From positions 1 through 25,123 of the IMG/VR virus record IMGVR_UViG_3300025086_002601: DNA of 25,123 bases; one strand, 5' to 3'. Below, in pieces: positions 15,237 through 23,652 of this stretch. Both the position numbers and the translations under genes were made by a program. The number at the start of each line of letters is the position of its first letter. Positions within the stretch are counted from its first letter, which is position 1. The stretch is from a virus. The notes beneath the pieces were generated by a model that did no database searches, was not told the origin of the DNA, and saw only the letters and a list, made by a program, of their open reading frames with translations.

Positions 15237-16661
15237 ATGGCAACATCATATTTAACAAGAAGTGCATCAGGTGGCAATCAAAAAACTTATACAATTAGTG
15301 TATGGATTAAGATGGGTAATTTATATTCACACTTAACTAATCAAACAGCTAATAGAGTTATTATTACTAGTGATATTTCTGCTGATGCTGAAAACCATGC
15401 GTCATTATCATTATATAATGATGGCAACTTAAGATTTATGAATTTAACCAGTAATGACTGGGGAACTCATAAACGAACAACAAGAAAACTTTTAGACCCA
15501 ACATCTTGGTATCACATTGTATGTCGAATAGACACTACTCAATCAACAGCAGATGATAGAGTTAGATTATATATTAATGGAGTACAAGAAACATCTTTTG
15601 AGGGAACAAATGCAACACCTGACCAAAACGAAGACACAGGAATGTTTAGATATCAAACTGTAATTGGTGCAAGAAAAAGCTCATCTCCTGATGATGTTTG
15701 GGTTGGCAACTTGGCTCATATGCACATATGCGAGGGATATAGTTATGCTCCTACCGAGTTCGGAGAAACAGATTCAACGACTGGGGAATGGAAAGCCAAA
15801 TTAAATCCATCTGTAAGCTATGGAGCTAATGGTGCTTTTTTAAAATTTGAAAATGCTGGTGCATTAGGTACTGACTCAAGTGGAGAGGGGCATACCTTTA
15901 CAGTTAATGGAGATTTAAAACAATCGCCTGACACACCTAGTAATAACTTTTGCATATTAGATTTTAACCAAACATTAGTAGGGTATAGAGTAAGATATGC
16001 TGGTACTTCTATGTGGGGAACAACAGGAAATGCTGGTGGTGTAAATTCTACTCAAATGATGAAAAATGGTAAATGGTATTTTGAAGTCAAATCAACAAGC
16101 ACCAACACTCAAGCAGATGGCAATACAATATCAATTCAAAAAAATGGTACTCATGCCAACAGAAGATGGAGATATGAGGGAGCTAATGCAATCGTAGGTA
16201 AAGAAACAGGCTCGAATGGTTGTGAGGGTATTACTTACCAACCAATGACTAGCACACCAAACATTATAGATGATGGTGGTGGTGGAACTGTAAACTATGG
16301 AGTTCAAGCAAGTGCAAATGATATCATTATGTGTGCCTTTGATTTAGATAATGGCAAGATATGGTTTGGTAAAAATGGCACATGGTTTAATGCACCTAGT
16401 ACTTCCAATGTTGGCAACCCAGCAACAGGGGCTAATGCTGGATTATCTTTTACTAAAGGAGATGACTTTTGGGGTGTTAATTTAACAGCAGTAAATGATG
16501 GAGCAAACAAAGACATATATATTAATTTTGGAAATGGATACTTTGGAAATACTGCAGTAGCATCAGGCAATTCAGATGATGCTGGAATTGGTACTTTTGA
16601 ATATGATGTACCAGCTGGATTCTATGCAATCTGCACAAAGAATATTAAAGATTATGGATAG
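15237..16661 (+). CDS. Adhesin with LamG/concanavalin A-like and SPRY-like domains
   Basis: 474 residues. Residues about 1-215 are a laminin G-like jelly roll: a KTYTISVWIKMG strand, WYHIVCRIDTTQST, RLYINGVQE and VIGARKSS, continuing to GHTFTVNGDLKQSPDTPSNNF. Residues about 225-470 look SPRY-like, with KWYFEVKST, CAFDLDNGKIWFGKNGTWF and DVPAGFYAI. Both folds bind carbohydrate or protein surfaces, so this is likely a virion receptor-binding or decoration component. The arrangement is frequent in marine phage structural proteins. GGGGA upstream is the ribosome-binding site. It sits in an array of three beta-rich genes after the hub gene. Confidence 0.78.
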   Translation: MATSYLTRSASGGNQKTYTISVWIKMGNLYSHLTNQTANRVIITSDISADAENHASLSLYNDGNLRFMNLTSNDWGTHKRTTRKLLDPTSWYHIVCRIDTTQSTADDRVRLYINGVQETSFEGTNATPDQNEDTGMFRYQTVIGARKSSSPDDVWVGNLAHMHICEGYSYAPTEFGETDSTTGEWKAKLNPSVSYGANGAFLKFENAGALGTDSSGEGHTFTVNGDLKQSPDTPSNNFCILDFNQTLVGYRVRYAGTSMWGTTGNAGGVNSTQMMKNGKWYFEVKSTSTNTQADGNTISIQKNGTHANRRWRYEGANAIVGKETGSNGCEGITYQPMTSTPNIIDDGGGGTVNYGVQASANDIIMCAFDLDNGKIWFGKNGTWFNAPSTSNVGNPATGANAGLSFTKGDDFWGVNLTAVNDGANKDIYINFGNGYFGNTAVASGNSDDAGIGTFEYDVPAGFYAICTKNIKDYG

Positions 16662-16672
16662 GAGAATATAAC

Positions 16673-17725
16673 ATGGCATTTACAACAATAGCAAAACCAT
16701 CAGTACACTTTGATTCACTTTATTATGATGGTAGTGATTCTACATTAACAATTAGTTCTTTGGCTTTTAAACCTGATGCTTTGTTGTTTAAGAGGTCTAG
16801 TGGGGCAAGTGGCGATACAATATTTAATAATTCAACAAGAGGAACTGCACATAATTGGAGACCAAATGTAAGTGCTAGTTCTGATACTACAGTTTATGTG
16901 GCTAGTTATACATCTAATGGGTGTACATTGACTGGTAATTTAGAAAATACAAACAATAATGGCGATAAATATGTAGCAAATTTTTGGAAAGCGAATGGTG
17001 GAACAACCAGTGCAAATTCAGATGGCAGTATTAGCTCAGTAGTACAAGCTAATACAACTTCTGGATTTTCTGTTGTAACTTATACAGGAACAGGAAGTGC
17101 TGGAACAATTGGGCATGGTTTAGGTGTAGCTCCAAAAATGGTAATGGTTAAAAATACTACACAAGCCGACAGAGGTAAGGTGTTATGTATGGGAACTACA
17201 TTTGTTGCTGACCCACAAACAGATAGCACTGAATTTGCATTTACTGGACCACAAGCAGATAATACGGCTTTTAATGATACAGCACCTACTACATCAGTTT
17301 TTTCAGTAGGCACAGATAGCATGACTAACCAATCATCACAACCATTAGAGGCATATTGTTTTGCAGAAGTACAAGGGTTTTCTAAATTTGGATTTTATTC
17401 AGGCACAGGAAATGTTCAAGGAACTAAGGTATATTGTGGATTCAGACCAAAAGTACTTATAGTAAAAAGTATTGATGACAGCGAAGAATGGGTTATGAAA
17501 AGTCCAGTTCGAGCATTATCAGTAGGCACAGGTGGAGAGTTAAAAAGAAGTTTAAAATTAAATGGTGGTATGACTGATAATTGTTTTATAAATGCAGAAA
17601 GCAATGGGTTTAGACTTACAACTACAGATGCAAAAGCTAATGGTGAAAATACAAAATATGTATACATGGCTTTTGCTGAGATGCCAATGGTAGGAACTAA
17701 TGGGGTTATATCACTAGCAAGATGA
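16673..17725 (+). CDS. Beta-rich phage adhesin (DUF7483-like)
   Basis: 350 residues, made of two similar halves in which a strand of the form GFxPDAxLxK recurs: LAFKPDALLFKRSSG, GLGVAPKMVMVKNTT and GFRPKVLIVKSIDD. Other strands include GFSVVTYTGTGSAGTIGHGLG and a C-terminal KYVYMAFAEMP. I recognise this pattern from structural proteins of marine phages, often beside LamG/SPRY-type genes, and DUF7483 is my best family guess. It is probably a tail-associated receptor-binding protein. AGGAG precedes the ATG. The stop overlaps the next start as ATGA. Confidence 0.65.
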   Translation: MAFTTIAKPSVHFDSLYYDGSDSTLTISSLAFKPDALLFKRSSGASGDTIFNNSTRGTAHNWRPNVSASSDTTVYVASYTSNGCTLTGNLENTNNNGDKYVANFWKANGGTTSANSDGSISSVVQANTTSGFSVVTYTGTGSAGTIGHGLGVAPKMVMVKNTTQADRGKVLCMGTTFVADPQTDSTEFAFTGPQADNTAFNDTAPTTSVFSVGTDSMTNQSSQPLEAYCFAEVQGFSKFGFYSGTGNVQGTKVYCGFRPKVLIVKSIDDSEEWVMKSPVRALSVGTGGELKRSLKLNGGMTDNCFINAESNGFRLTTTDAKANGENTKYVYMAFAEMPMVGTNGVISLAR

Positions 17726-17904
17726 AAGTCACTAACGAGCAATTATACGACATGATGGTCAAACTAAACGATAAAATGACATCTTTGGAAGATAGAATAA
17801 TGGTCGTAGAGGCAGTCATGAATAGAGGTCGTGGTGCTGTCACATTGTTAGCATGGCTCGGTGGTATTGTTGCTATCGTAATAGGATATTTTTATCAGAG
17901 GTAA
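17722..17904 (+). CDS. Small coiled-coil protein with C-terminal membrane segment (holin-like?)
   Basis: 60 residues. Residues 1-35 form a charged amphipathic helix (LYDMMVKLNDKMTSLEDRIM). Residues 38-56 are one hydrophobic segment (AVTLLAWLGGIVAIVIGYF), followed by YQR. Proteins of this shape occur near phage tail genes and are sometimes annotated as holins or lysis-associated proteins. No endolysin is present in the window to support that, so an anchor or accessory role is equally possible. The ATGA overlap couples it to the adhesin gene. It closes the tail-tip block. Confidence 0.6.
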   Translation: MKVTNEQLYDMMVKLNDKMTSLEDRIMVVEAVMNRGRGAVTLLAWLGGIVAIVIGYFYQR

Positions 17905-17907
17905 ATT

Positions 17908-18582
17908 ATGGCAGGACTAAAGATACATACAGCTCAAACTGATTCTGCAATTACTTTAGCTGAATTGAAAGCATATTTAAAAGTGGATTCATCAGATGAT
18001 GATGTAGTTTTAAATATTATTAAACAAACAGTAGATTCATGGGCGAAAGAATACACTCATAGAACTTTATGTACTACTACTTATCAATTATTTATTGATG
18101 ATTTATCAGATTCTAATGTTCCTATACAAGAGGGAATGTATGATGGGATTGATTTAGTTTATAATAAAAGACCGATACTTCTACCTTTCTCGCCTGTCGC
18201 ATCAATAACTCATGCTAAATATTATTCAGATGATGACACAGCGACAACATGGGCGACATCAAACTACAGATTAGATAATGCGAGTGTTCCAAGTAGATTC
18301 ACATTACAAACAGGAAAAACATATCCGACAGGACTCAGACCAGTCAATGGTTTTGAAATACAATATGTTGCTGGTTATGGAGATAATACTGCTGTTCCTA
18401 TGCAAATAAAACAAGCTTGTCTAATTTATGGTAGCTATCTATTTGAAAATAGAGGCGATAATGAAAAATCAGTCAAAGCACCATATTCTGCTACAGCATT
18501 ATTGCAACCTTTCGTGGTCACTCAGTTATCTACGAATCCTTATAAAACGAATAAAACATATAGATATGGAGTTATTGGCTAA
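17908..18582 (+). CDS. Head-tail connector protein (gp6-like adaptor)
   Basis: 224 residues. The N-terminal part is characteristic of HK97 gp6-type connectors: ITLAELKAYLKVDSSDDDVVL, then NIIKQTVDSWAKEYTHRTL, a helical bundle that forms the ring under the portal. The C-terminal half has RPILLPFSPVASI, YVAGYGDNTAVP and MQIKQACLIYGSYLFENRG, again typical of the family. It begins the connector-tail module. Head connectors usually follow the capsid genes directly; here eight genes lie between. Confidence 0.85.
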   Translation: MAGLKIHTAQTDSAITLAELKAYLKVDSSDDDVVLNIIKQTVDSWAKEYTHRTLCTTTYQLFIDDLSDSNVPIQEGMYDGIDLVYNKRPILLPFSPVASITHAKYYSDDDTATTWATSNYRLDNASVPSRFTLQTGKTYPTGLRPVNGFEIQYVAGYGDNTAVPMQIKQACLIYGSYLFENRGDNEKSVKAPYSATALLQPFVVTQLSTNPYKTNKTYRYGVIG

Positions 18583-18584
18583 TC

Positions 18585-18917
18585 ATGTATCTCGGCGAGT
18601 TTAGAAACAGAGTCGCTTTACAAACTCTCGGTGGTAGTATTGATGCTGGTGGTGGCACATCAACAACATGGTCTACTGAGGCGACAGTTTGGAGTAAAGT
18701 AGAGAACACAACAGGCTCAGAGGGTTTATTTGGCGACCAAGTAAGAGCCACAGGAACTTTTAAATTTACAATAAGATATTATTCATCTCTAACAACTAAG
18801 TACAGACTATTACATCGTACTAAATTATTTGACATCACGAACATTAAAATATTAGATGAGGGTAAGGAAAGATACCAAGAGATAACTGCAACAGAGGGTG
18901 TAGCATTTGGGAATTAG
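18585..18917 (+). CDS. Head closure / head-tail adaptor protein (SPP1 gp16-like)
   Basis: 110 residues with the family pattern: LGEFRNRVALQTLGGSIDAG at the start, WSTEATVWSKVENTTGSE, then FTIRYYSSLTTKYRLLHR and FDITNIKILDEGKERYQEI. It forms the stopper ring that closes the filled head and docks the tail. The gene follows the connector after 2 nt and overlaps the next gene by 11 nt. Confidence 0.85.
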   Translation: MYLGEFRNRVALQTLGGSIDAGGGTSTTWSTEATVWSKVENTTGSEGLFGDQVRATGTFKFTIRYYSSLTTKYRLLHRTKLFDITNIKILDEGKERYQEITATEGVAFGN

Positions 18918-19323
18918 AGTAGAAATAAAATCGGATATTCGTAAACGAGTTAATGCTGTCAGCAAAAAATATAATGCTAGACAGAATCGCTGGGTTGATG
19001 CTACAGGTAGTTATTTTAGAAATCAAATAGCATTAGAAATGACATTATCACCAGCGACTGGTAAAACTAGAACAAAAGAAAATGGTGTTAGACATACTGC
19101 ATCATCAGTAGGAAATCCACCAAGAGTCGATACAGGAATGTTAAGAAGTAGCATACAATATAAAAGATTAAGACAGGGTCTAGGTTTAGTCAGCACTAAT
19201 ATGGATTATGCAGAAAGATTAGAAACTAATCTAAAAAGATATTTTATGGGTAAACAAAGTAAAGCATATAGAAATACAAAGATATTCGGTAAGATGTTTG
19301 CTAAGAACTTAGGAATTAAATAA
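18907..19323 (+). CDS. HK97 gp10-like head-tail joining protein (TTG start)
   Basis: 138 residues. The only sensible start is TTG at 18907, with GAGGG upstream; the first ATG would remove 45 residues of conserved N-terminus. Family features are the positively charged first helix, TGSYFRNQIALEMT, the central GNPPRVDTGMLRSSI motif and MDYAERLE. HK97 gp10 family proteins act at the head-tail junction. The overlap of 11 nt with the stopper gene, together with the rare start codon, suggests coupled, reduced expression. The gene ends as TAATG into the next. Confidence 0.85.
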   Translation: MGIRVEIKSDIRKRVNAVSKKYNARQNRWVDATGSYFRNQIALEMTLSPATGKTRTKENGVRHTASSVGNPPRVDTGMLRSSIQYKRLRQGLGLVSTNMDYAERLETNLKRYFMGKQSKAYRNTKIFGKMFAKNLGIK

Positions 19324-19733
19324 TGGGATTTCACTCTTTCGACTTACAATCTGCGATATTTAGTTTGTTATCAGGCGATAGCACTTTAGATAGTTTAGTA
19401 GGAAATAACAAGATATTTGATTCTACTGCACCACAAGATACAGCATATCCTTATGTCATAATCGGTTCTGAATCAATAACTAATGTTGGAACTAAAACCT
19501 TAGATGGCAATATATATAATATAAATATAGAGGTTTGGTCACAATATCGTGGTCAAAAGCAAATCAAAGAGGTCATGGAAAGAATTTACAATTTAGTCAA
19601 TAATGCTACAATATCGGTAAGTGGGGCATCATCTGTTATGAGTTATGTAAATAATGCAACAACAATGACAGAGGTTGATGGTATCACAAGACATGGTATA
19701 GTGAATATAGACTTTACTGTATACGACAACTAA
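19323..19733 (+). CDS. Tail terminator / tail completion protein (DUF3168 family)
   Basis: 136 residues. SAIFSLLSGDSTLDSLVG at the N-terminus, DTAYPYVIIGSES, then INIEVWSQYRGQKQIKEVM, and a late beta strand (RHGIVNIDFTVYD). This is the DUF3168 pattern, whose members form the ring at the head-proximal end of the tail tube. Its position, between the gp10-like and tail tube genes, is the usual one. Confidence 0.88.
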   Translation: MGFHSFDLQSAIFSLLSGDSTLDSLVGNNKIFDSTAPQDTAYPYVIIGSESITNVGTKTLDGNIYNINIEVWSQYRGQKQIKEVMERIYNLVNNATISVSGASSVMSYVNNATTMTEVDGITRHGIVNIDFTVYDN

Positions 19734-19747
19734 ATAGGAGTAATAAA

Positions 19748-20161
19748 ATGGCAGTCCAAAAAGGTAGTGCAGTTTTAATGAAGATAGGTAATGCTGGTAG
19801 TCCAGAGGCTTTTACTACCATTGGTGCTTTAAGAAGTACATCTATCACTATTAACTCTGAACAAATAGACATAACAAATAAAGACTCATCAAGAGTCAGA
19901 ACATTATTAGCAAATGCTGGTATTAAATCATTTAGTGTTTCAGGAAGTGGAATATTTGATGATGGTGCAAGTCATCAATCAGTATTGACTGCTTTTAGTG
20001 CGAGTACATTCTCAAACTTTCAATTCTTAGTACCTGATTATAATACTTTCACAGGTGCTTTTCAGGTCACAAGCATGGAATATTCAGGTGAATACAATGA
20101 TTCAGCACAATATTCTTTATCATTTGAAAGTGCTGGTGCAATAACTATAGCGACAGTCTAG
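19748..20161 (+). CDS. Major tail tube protein (TP901-1 family)
   Basis: 137 residues. It starts AVQKGSAVLMKIGN, contains ALRSTSITINSEQIDITNKD, the GIKSFSVSGSGIFDD strand and an FQVTSMEYSGEYNDSAQYSL segment. These match TP901-1-like major tail proteins, which stack as hexamers to form the tube around the tape measure. AGGAG precedes the ATG. Among the structural genes it should be one of the most highly expressed. Confidence 0.88.
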   Translation: MAVQKGSAVLMKIGNAGSPEAFTTIGALRSTSITINSEQIDITNKDSSRVRTLLANAGIKSFSVSGSGIFDDGASHQSVLTAFSASTFSNFQFLVPDYNTFTGAFQVTSMEYSGEYNDSAQYSLSFESAGAITIATV

Positions 20162-20171
20162 GAGTAATGTA

Positions 20172-20432
20172 ATGTGGCAAGAAACAGAAATTACTATAAA
20201 TGGTAAGAAAGTTAATGCACAAGTTAATAAGTCAAACGACATGATAGAAATAGAAATGATGTTTGACTTAAAACTTCTTAAATCTACTAATGTCACAATA
20301 GATTCAAAAGATTATAAAATTGAATCTATAGAAGATGTAGGAGAAAGAGGAGAAACTTTAAAAATAACAATCGAGGATAAAAACAATGACAAACCTATTA
20401 AAAGCAGAAAAGACTCTAAACTTTCCGAATGA
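20172..20432 (+). CDS. Small unrecognised tail-region protein, 86 aa
   Basis: A small beta-rich, charged protein (EITINGKKVNAQVNKSNDMI, then VTIDSKDYKIESIEDVGERG) with a polar tail. GGAG precedes the ATG at 20172. It lies between tail tube and chaperone genes, where gene-transfer-agent-type modules have no extra gene. It overlaps the chaperone start by 47 nt in another frame. No family recognised. The KDYKIESIEDV pattern faintly recalls head-tail adaptor strands, too weak to name. A role in tail assembly is suggested only by location. Confidence 0.6.
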   Translation: MWQETEITINGKKVNAQVNKSNDMIEIEMMFDLKLLKSTNVTIDSKDYKIESIEDVGERGETLKITIEDKNNDKPIKSRKDSKLSE

Positions 20433-20727
20433 TGTAAATTATCAAGCAAAAATGTCGCTTGATACAATCATGGGAATAGAAAGTGCTTTAGGAACTTCAA
20501 TACTTAAAATAGCCAACAAACTATCTGCTGGTGAATTGAGTCTTATGGAAATAATAACTATTATGACTTTAAGCATACGAGCTGGAGGGAATGATGTTAA
20601 AGATGCTGATATTAAAAAAATAGTTTCAGATTTAGGACTTATAGAATCTATCAAAGTTGCTGGAGATTTGCTAACACTAGCATTGAATACAGGCGAAAAA
20701 GAAGATGAAAAAAAAAGCGAGTCATAA
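20386..20727 (+). CDS. Tail assembly chaperone, gpG-like (GTA TAC family)
   Basis: 113 residues. The core pattern AKMSLDTIMGIESALGTSIL, then LSLMEIITIMTLSIRAGG and a DADIKKIVSDLG helix fits the tail assembly chaperones of gene-transfer-agent-like tails (phage TAC family). Such proteins bind the tape measure and recruit tube subunits. AGGA precedes the ATG within the 86-aa gene. Just before its stop comes a nine-A run in which the ribosome can slip by -1 into the next frame; the unshifted product ends KKSES. Confidence 0.8.
   Translation: MTNLLKAEKTLNFPNDVNYQAKMSLDTIMGIESALGTSILKIANKLSAGELSLMEIITIMTLSIRAGGNDVKDADIKKIVSDLGLIESIKVAGDLLTLALNTGEKEDEKKSES
20709..20715 (+). promoter_or_regulatory. 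Programmed -1 ribosomal frameshift site (A AAA AAA)
   Basis: In the chaperone frame the codons are GAA AAA AAA AGC, with nine A residues at 20708-20716. The heptamer A-AAA-AAA at 20709-20715 is a classical slippery site and is followed by G. Slipping back one base gives AAG CGA GTC and opens the frame that continues to 20930. The zero-frame stop is at 20725. A downstream SD-like AAGGA lies at 20728-20732; no strong pseudoknot was worked out. Confidence 0.8.
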
Positions 20728-20930
20728 AAGGAAATGAAGTTTTACCTGTAGAAAGATGGTTTGAAGTTTGTGTCGGTATGATGCACTTATCTCCTGAGTG
20801 CTTTTGGAGTATGTCAATTAGAGAAATCACTATGGCAATCAATGGTTTTAAAGAATATAATGGAAACAATGACAAACCTATGGAGAAGTCAGAACTAGAA
20901 GAATTGAAAGAAATGTACCCTGATTATTAG
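20715..20930 (+). CDS. -1 frameshift extension of the tail chaperone (gpGT-like, TAC_6/g10.1-like)
   Basis: This frame has no usable ATG, GTG or TTG at its beginning; the first ATG pair would cut into the conserved core. It therefore should be made as a fusion, read as 20386-20715 then 20715-20930, giving a 181-residue protein. The 71-residue extension contains VERWFEVCVGMMHLSPECFW, then SIREITMAINGF, the pattern of the second tail chaperone next to the GTA-type one (phage TAC_6). It stops 5 nt before the tape measure gene, exactly where gpGT-type extensions lie in lambda-like phages. Short length and the lack of a start would make an automatic annotation miss it. Confidence 0.8.
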   Translation, partial: KRVIKGNEVLPVERWFEVCVGMMHLSPECFWSMSIREITMAINGFKEYNGNNDKPMEKSELEELKEMYPDY

Positions 20931-20935
20931 AATTT

Positions 20936-22915
20936 ATGGCAACAGAACTAGATAAATTAATTGTTAAAGTCCAAGCTGACATCAGCGACTTACAAAGAGG
21001 ATTAGCAAAGGCAAATACTGCTGTCACAGGTGCATCTAAAAAAATGTCAGGTGGCTTTGATAAAGCCAATAAATCTTTAGATAAATTCGCAATGAGTGCC
21101 TTAAAAGTTGGTTCAGTAGTTGCTGGTGCTATTGGTGTTGTCGCTGTTAAAGGTTTCGTAGATGTTGCAGTTCAAATAGAAAATCTAAATGTAAGATTAA
21201 AAGCATTATTCGGTAGTGCAGAAGAAGGAGCTAGAGCCTTTGATAACATGGCATCATTCGCATCTAAAGTGCCTTTCAGTCTAGCAGAAATACAAAGAGG
21301 TTCAGGTTCGTTAGCTGTAGTATCAGATGATGCTGACCATTTAGCTGAACTCATGGAGATAACTGGTAATGTTGCCTCAATCACAGGATTATCTTTTCAA
21401 GCAACAGCAGAACAGATTCAAAGGTCATTCGCTGGTGGTATTGCATCAGCAGATATGTTTAGAGAGAAAGGTGTTAGACAAATGCTTGGTTTCCAAATGG
21501 GTGCTACTGTAAGTATTGAGGAAACTGCCGAGGCATTCTCAAAAGTTTTCGGCAAGGGTGGTAAGTTTGGTAATGCTACAGAAGAATTAGCAAATACATT
21601 GACTGGTACAGTATCAATGATTGGAGATAAGTTTTTTATTTTCCAAAGAGCAGTAGGTGATGGTTTCTTCGGACAATTAAAAGATAAAATGAAAGACTTT
21701 AATAAAGCATTAGCAGAAAACGAACATAAAATAAAAGCATTCGCAAACGATATAGGAAGTGTATTAGCATCAGCAGTAGAGGGTTTTGGAACTGCATTAT
21801 CTGTATTGGGTACAACTTTAAAAGCTGTATTTTCTTTAATGATTGCTACCTTTGGTGTAAAAATGGCAGTTGCATTATTTAATATAAAAAAAGGAATCGA
21901 GAATGTGACTAAAGCACTGGTGGCATTCAATGGTGTCTTGATGGCTAGTGGTATTGGTGGTATCGCTATTTTGATTGCAAAATTATTAACTGCAATAGCA
22001 GTATTCGTAGGCATTGATATGGCATTAGATAAATACAACAACACATTAGATGAAAATTCTGAACAACTTAAAGAACAAGAATCTTTAGTTAAAGGTGTCA
22101 CGAGTGCATATAATTTAAAAAACATGTCAGTCAAAGAGAGTGCTGAAGTAATGAGTGAGGAAAAAAAGAAAGCTATGGCATTAGCTGAAACTATGAAAAA
22201 AGTAGAAGATATATTAATAGAAGTTAAAAAATCATTCGAAGATGCTGGTAAATCAATATCAGATGCTTTCGCAGATGCAATAGTAACAGGGAATAGTTTC
22301 AAAGATGCTATGAAAGATATATTTAGAAGTATAATCCAACAAATAATTTCAACAATAACTCATGTATTAATTATTAAACCAATTATTGATAGTTTAACCA
22401 AATCATTACAAGATGCTAAAGCAGAAATGGTAGCACTTTCATCATTCGGTGGTGGTGGTGGTGGTTCAATACTAGATACCATATTGAGTAGTGCTTTAAC
22501 AGTATTCACAGGTGGTGGTTTTGGAACAGGTGCACCAGCAACTGCTGGAACGAGTGTTCCTGTTGGTAAAATGTTTGGTAGTGGTTATTCAGATAGTTCT
22601 TTGAAACAATTAATAGCCACTGGTGGAACTGCGAGAGCAAGTGGTGGTTTCGTATCTCCAAGTATGCCATATCTCGTAGGAGAAAAAGGTGCAGAGATGT
22701 TTATGCCTAAGTCTGCTGGTACAATTATTCCAAACGATAAGATGGGTAGTGGTGGTGTCACCATTAATCAAAACTTAAATTTCTCAACAGGAGTCGTTCC
22801 TACAGTACAAGCTGAAATAAGGAACTTGATGCCACAGATTAAAAAAGAAACAGTAGGTGCAGTCGCAGAGGCTAGAAGTCGTGGCGGTGCATTTGCTAGG
22901 ACATTTGGTGCATAA
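20936..22915 (+). CDS. Tail tape measure protein
   Basis: 659 residues. The N-terminus is a coiled-coil start (TELDKLIVKVQADISDLQRG, then LAKANTAVTGASKKMSGGFD). Hydrophobic segments lie at about 51-72, 280-312 and 330-360. The middle, LKALFGSAEEGARAFDNMAS to SADMFREKGVRQMLG, is typical of tape measures. A glycine-rich part lies at about 500-550. The lambda gpH-type end has GGFVSPSMPYLVGEKGAEMF, then PKSAGTIIPND. The protein sets tail length and forms part of the DNA ejection path. Using the family rule of about 1.5 angstrom per residue, the tail would be about 100 nm long (inference). No muramidase or peptidase domain was recognised. The large leftward frames opposite it are shadows. Confidence 0.92.
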   Translation: MATELDKLIVKVQADISDLQRGLAKANTAVTGASKKMSGGFDKANKSLDKFAMSALKVGSVVAGAIGVVAVKGFVDVAVQIENLNVRLKALFGSAEEGARAFDNMASFASKVPFSLAEIQRGSGSLAVVSDDADHLAELMEITGNVASITGLSFQATAEQIQRSFAGGIASADMFREKGVRQMLGFQMGATVSIEETAEAFSKVFGKGGKFGNATEELANTLTGTVSMIGDKFFIFQRAVGDGFFGQLKDKMKDFNKALAENEHKIKAFANDIGSVLASAVEGFGTALSVLGTTLKAVFSLMIATFGVKMAVALFNIKKGIENVTKALVAFNGVLMASGIGGIAILIAKLLTAIAVFVGIDMALDKYNNTLDENSEQLKEQESLVKGVTSAYNLKNMSVKESAEVMSEEKKKAMALAETMKKVEDILIEVKKSFEDAGKSISDAFADAIVTGNSFKDAMKDIFRSIIQQIISTITHVLIIKPIIDSLTKSLQDAKAEMVALSSFGGGGGGSILDTILSSALTVFTGGGFGTGAPATAGTSVPVGKMFGSGYSDSSLKQLIATGGTARASGGFVSPSMPYLVGEKGAEMFMPKSAGTIIPNDKMGSGGVTINQNLNFSTGVVPTVQAEIRNLMPQIKKETVGAVAEARSRGGAFARTFGA

Positions 22916-23541
22916 TGACCGAGCCGAGTTATCCTTTATCCATGCCTACAAGTCCGAGTAATTTTAGGACATCAGAATGGAGAATACAGACTACTGTAGC
23001 TGTAAGTGAATCTCCATATAGTTATAAATCGCAAACATCAGACTTCGGTGGTTCTAAATGGACTACTACTGTTGAACTTCCACCAATGAAAAGAGATGAG
23101 GCATATGCTTGGCAAGTTTTTTTTATGCAATTACATGGCAGACATGGAACTTTTTTATTGGGCGACCCTGATTCGAAAACAATTCGTGGTGGATTAAATT
23201 CAGTAATCAATGTCAATGGAGCTCATTCTGTTGGTGCTTATTCAATATCAGTAGAAAATGCTACTGCGAGTACAGTAATTTTTAAAGCTGGTGATTACAT
23301 ACAGTTTGGTTCAGGTGCTACTCAAAAACTACACATGGTCACAGCAGACTGTACTTCTAATGCGAGTGGTGTAGCCACAGTAGAAATTGAACCTAAATTA
23401 AAATCAGCATTAGCCAATGATTCAGCAATCGTATATGCCAACACAAAAGCAGTTATGAGAATGGACTCAAATGAATTATCTTGGACAGCAGACCAAATAT
23501 CAGTATATGGCATTTCTTTTAGCTGTAGCGAAGTTATATAG
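22915..23541 (+). CDS. Distal tail protein (minor tail protein)
   Basis: 208 residues. It begins PLSMPTSPSNFRTSEWRI, followed by VAVSESPYSYKSQTSDFGGS and WTTTVELPPMKRDEAYAWQ, then FFMQLHGRHGTFLLGDPDS. I recognise this pattern from minor tail genes that directly follow the tape measure and precede DUF2163-like tail-tip genes. The second half is beta-rich and may be an insertion or sugar-binding domain. It probably forms the ring joining tube and tip. It overlaps the tape measure stop by 1 nt and ends the rightward operon. Confidence 0.75.
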   Translation: MTEPSYPLSMPTSPSNFRTSEWRIQTTVAVSESPYSYKSQTSDFGGSKWTTTVELPPMKRDEAYAWQVFFMQLHGRHGTFLLGDPDSKTIRGGLNSVINVNGAHSVGAYSISVENATASTVIFKAGDYIQFGSGATQKLHMVTADCTSNASGVATVEIEPKLKSALANDSAIVYANTKAVMRMDSNELSWTADQISVYGISFSCSEVI

Positions 23542-23652
23542 TATATTCATACTAATTTAAGATAAAACAGTCAAAATGGGTCTATTAAGAGCCTTAGACA
23601 CGATATTAATTCTAAATTGACACCTCAATTCTAACACAATAAAAATAACTAT

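Noticed and set aside
21418-22302. A 294-codon leftward open frame opposite the tape measure gene
   Set aside because: It is antisense to a well-supported tape measure frame, has low-complexity Ser/Asn/Ala composition typical of mirrored coding sequence, and lacks any recognisable domain.
23576-23620. A 14-codon frame after the distal tail gene
   Set aside because: Too short, with no ribosome-binding site or recognisable product.
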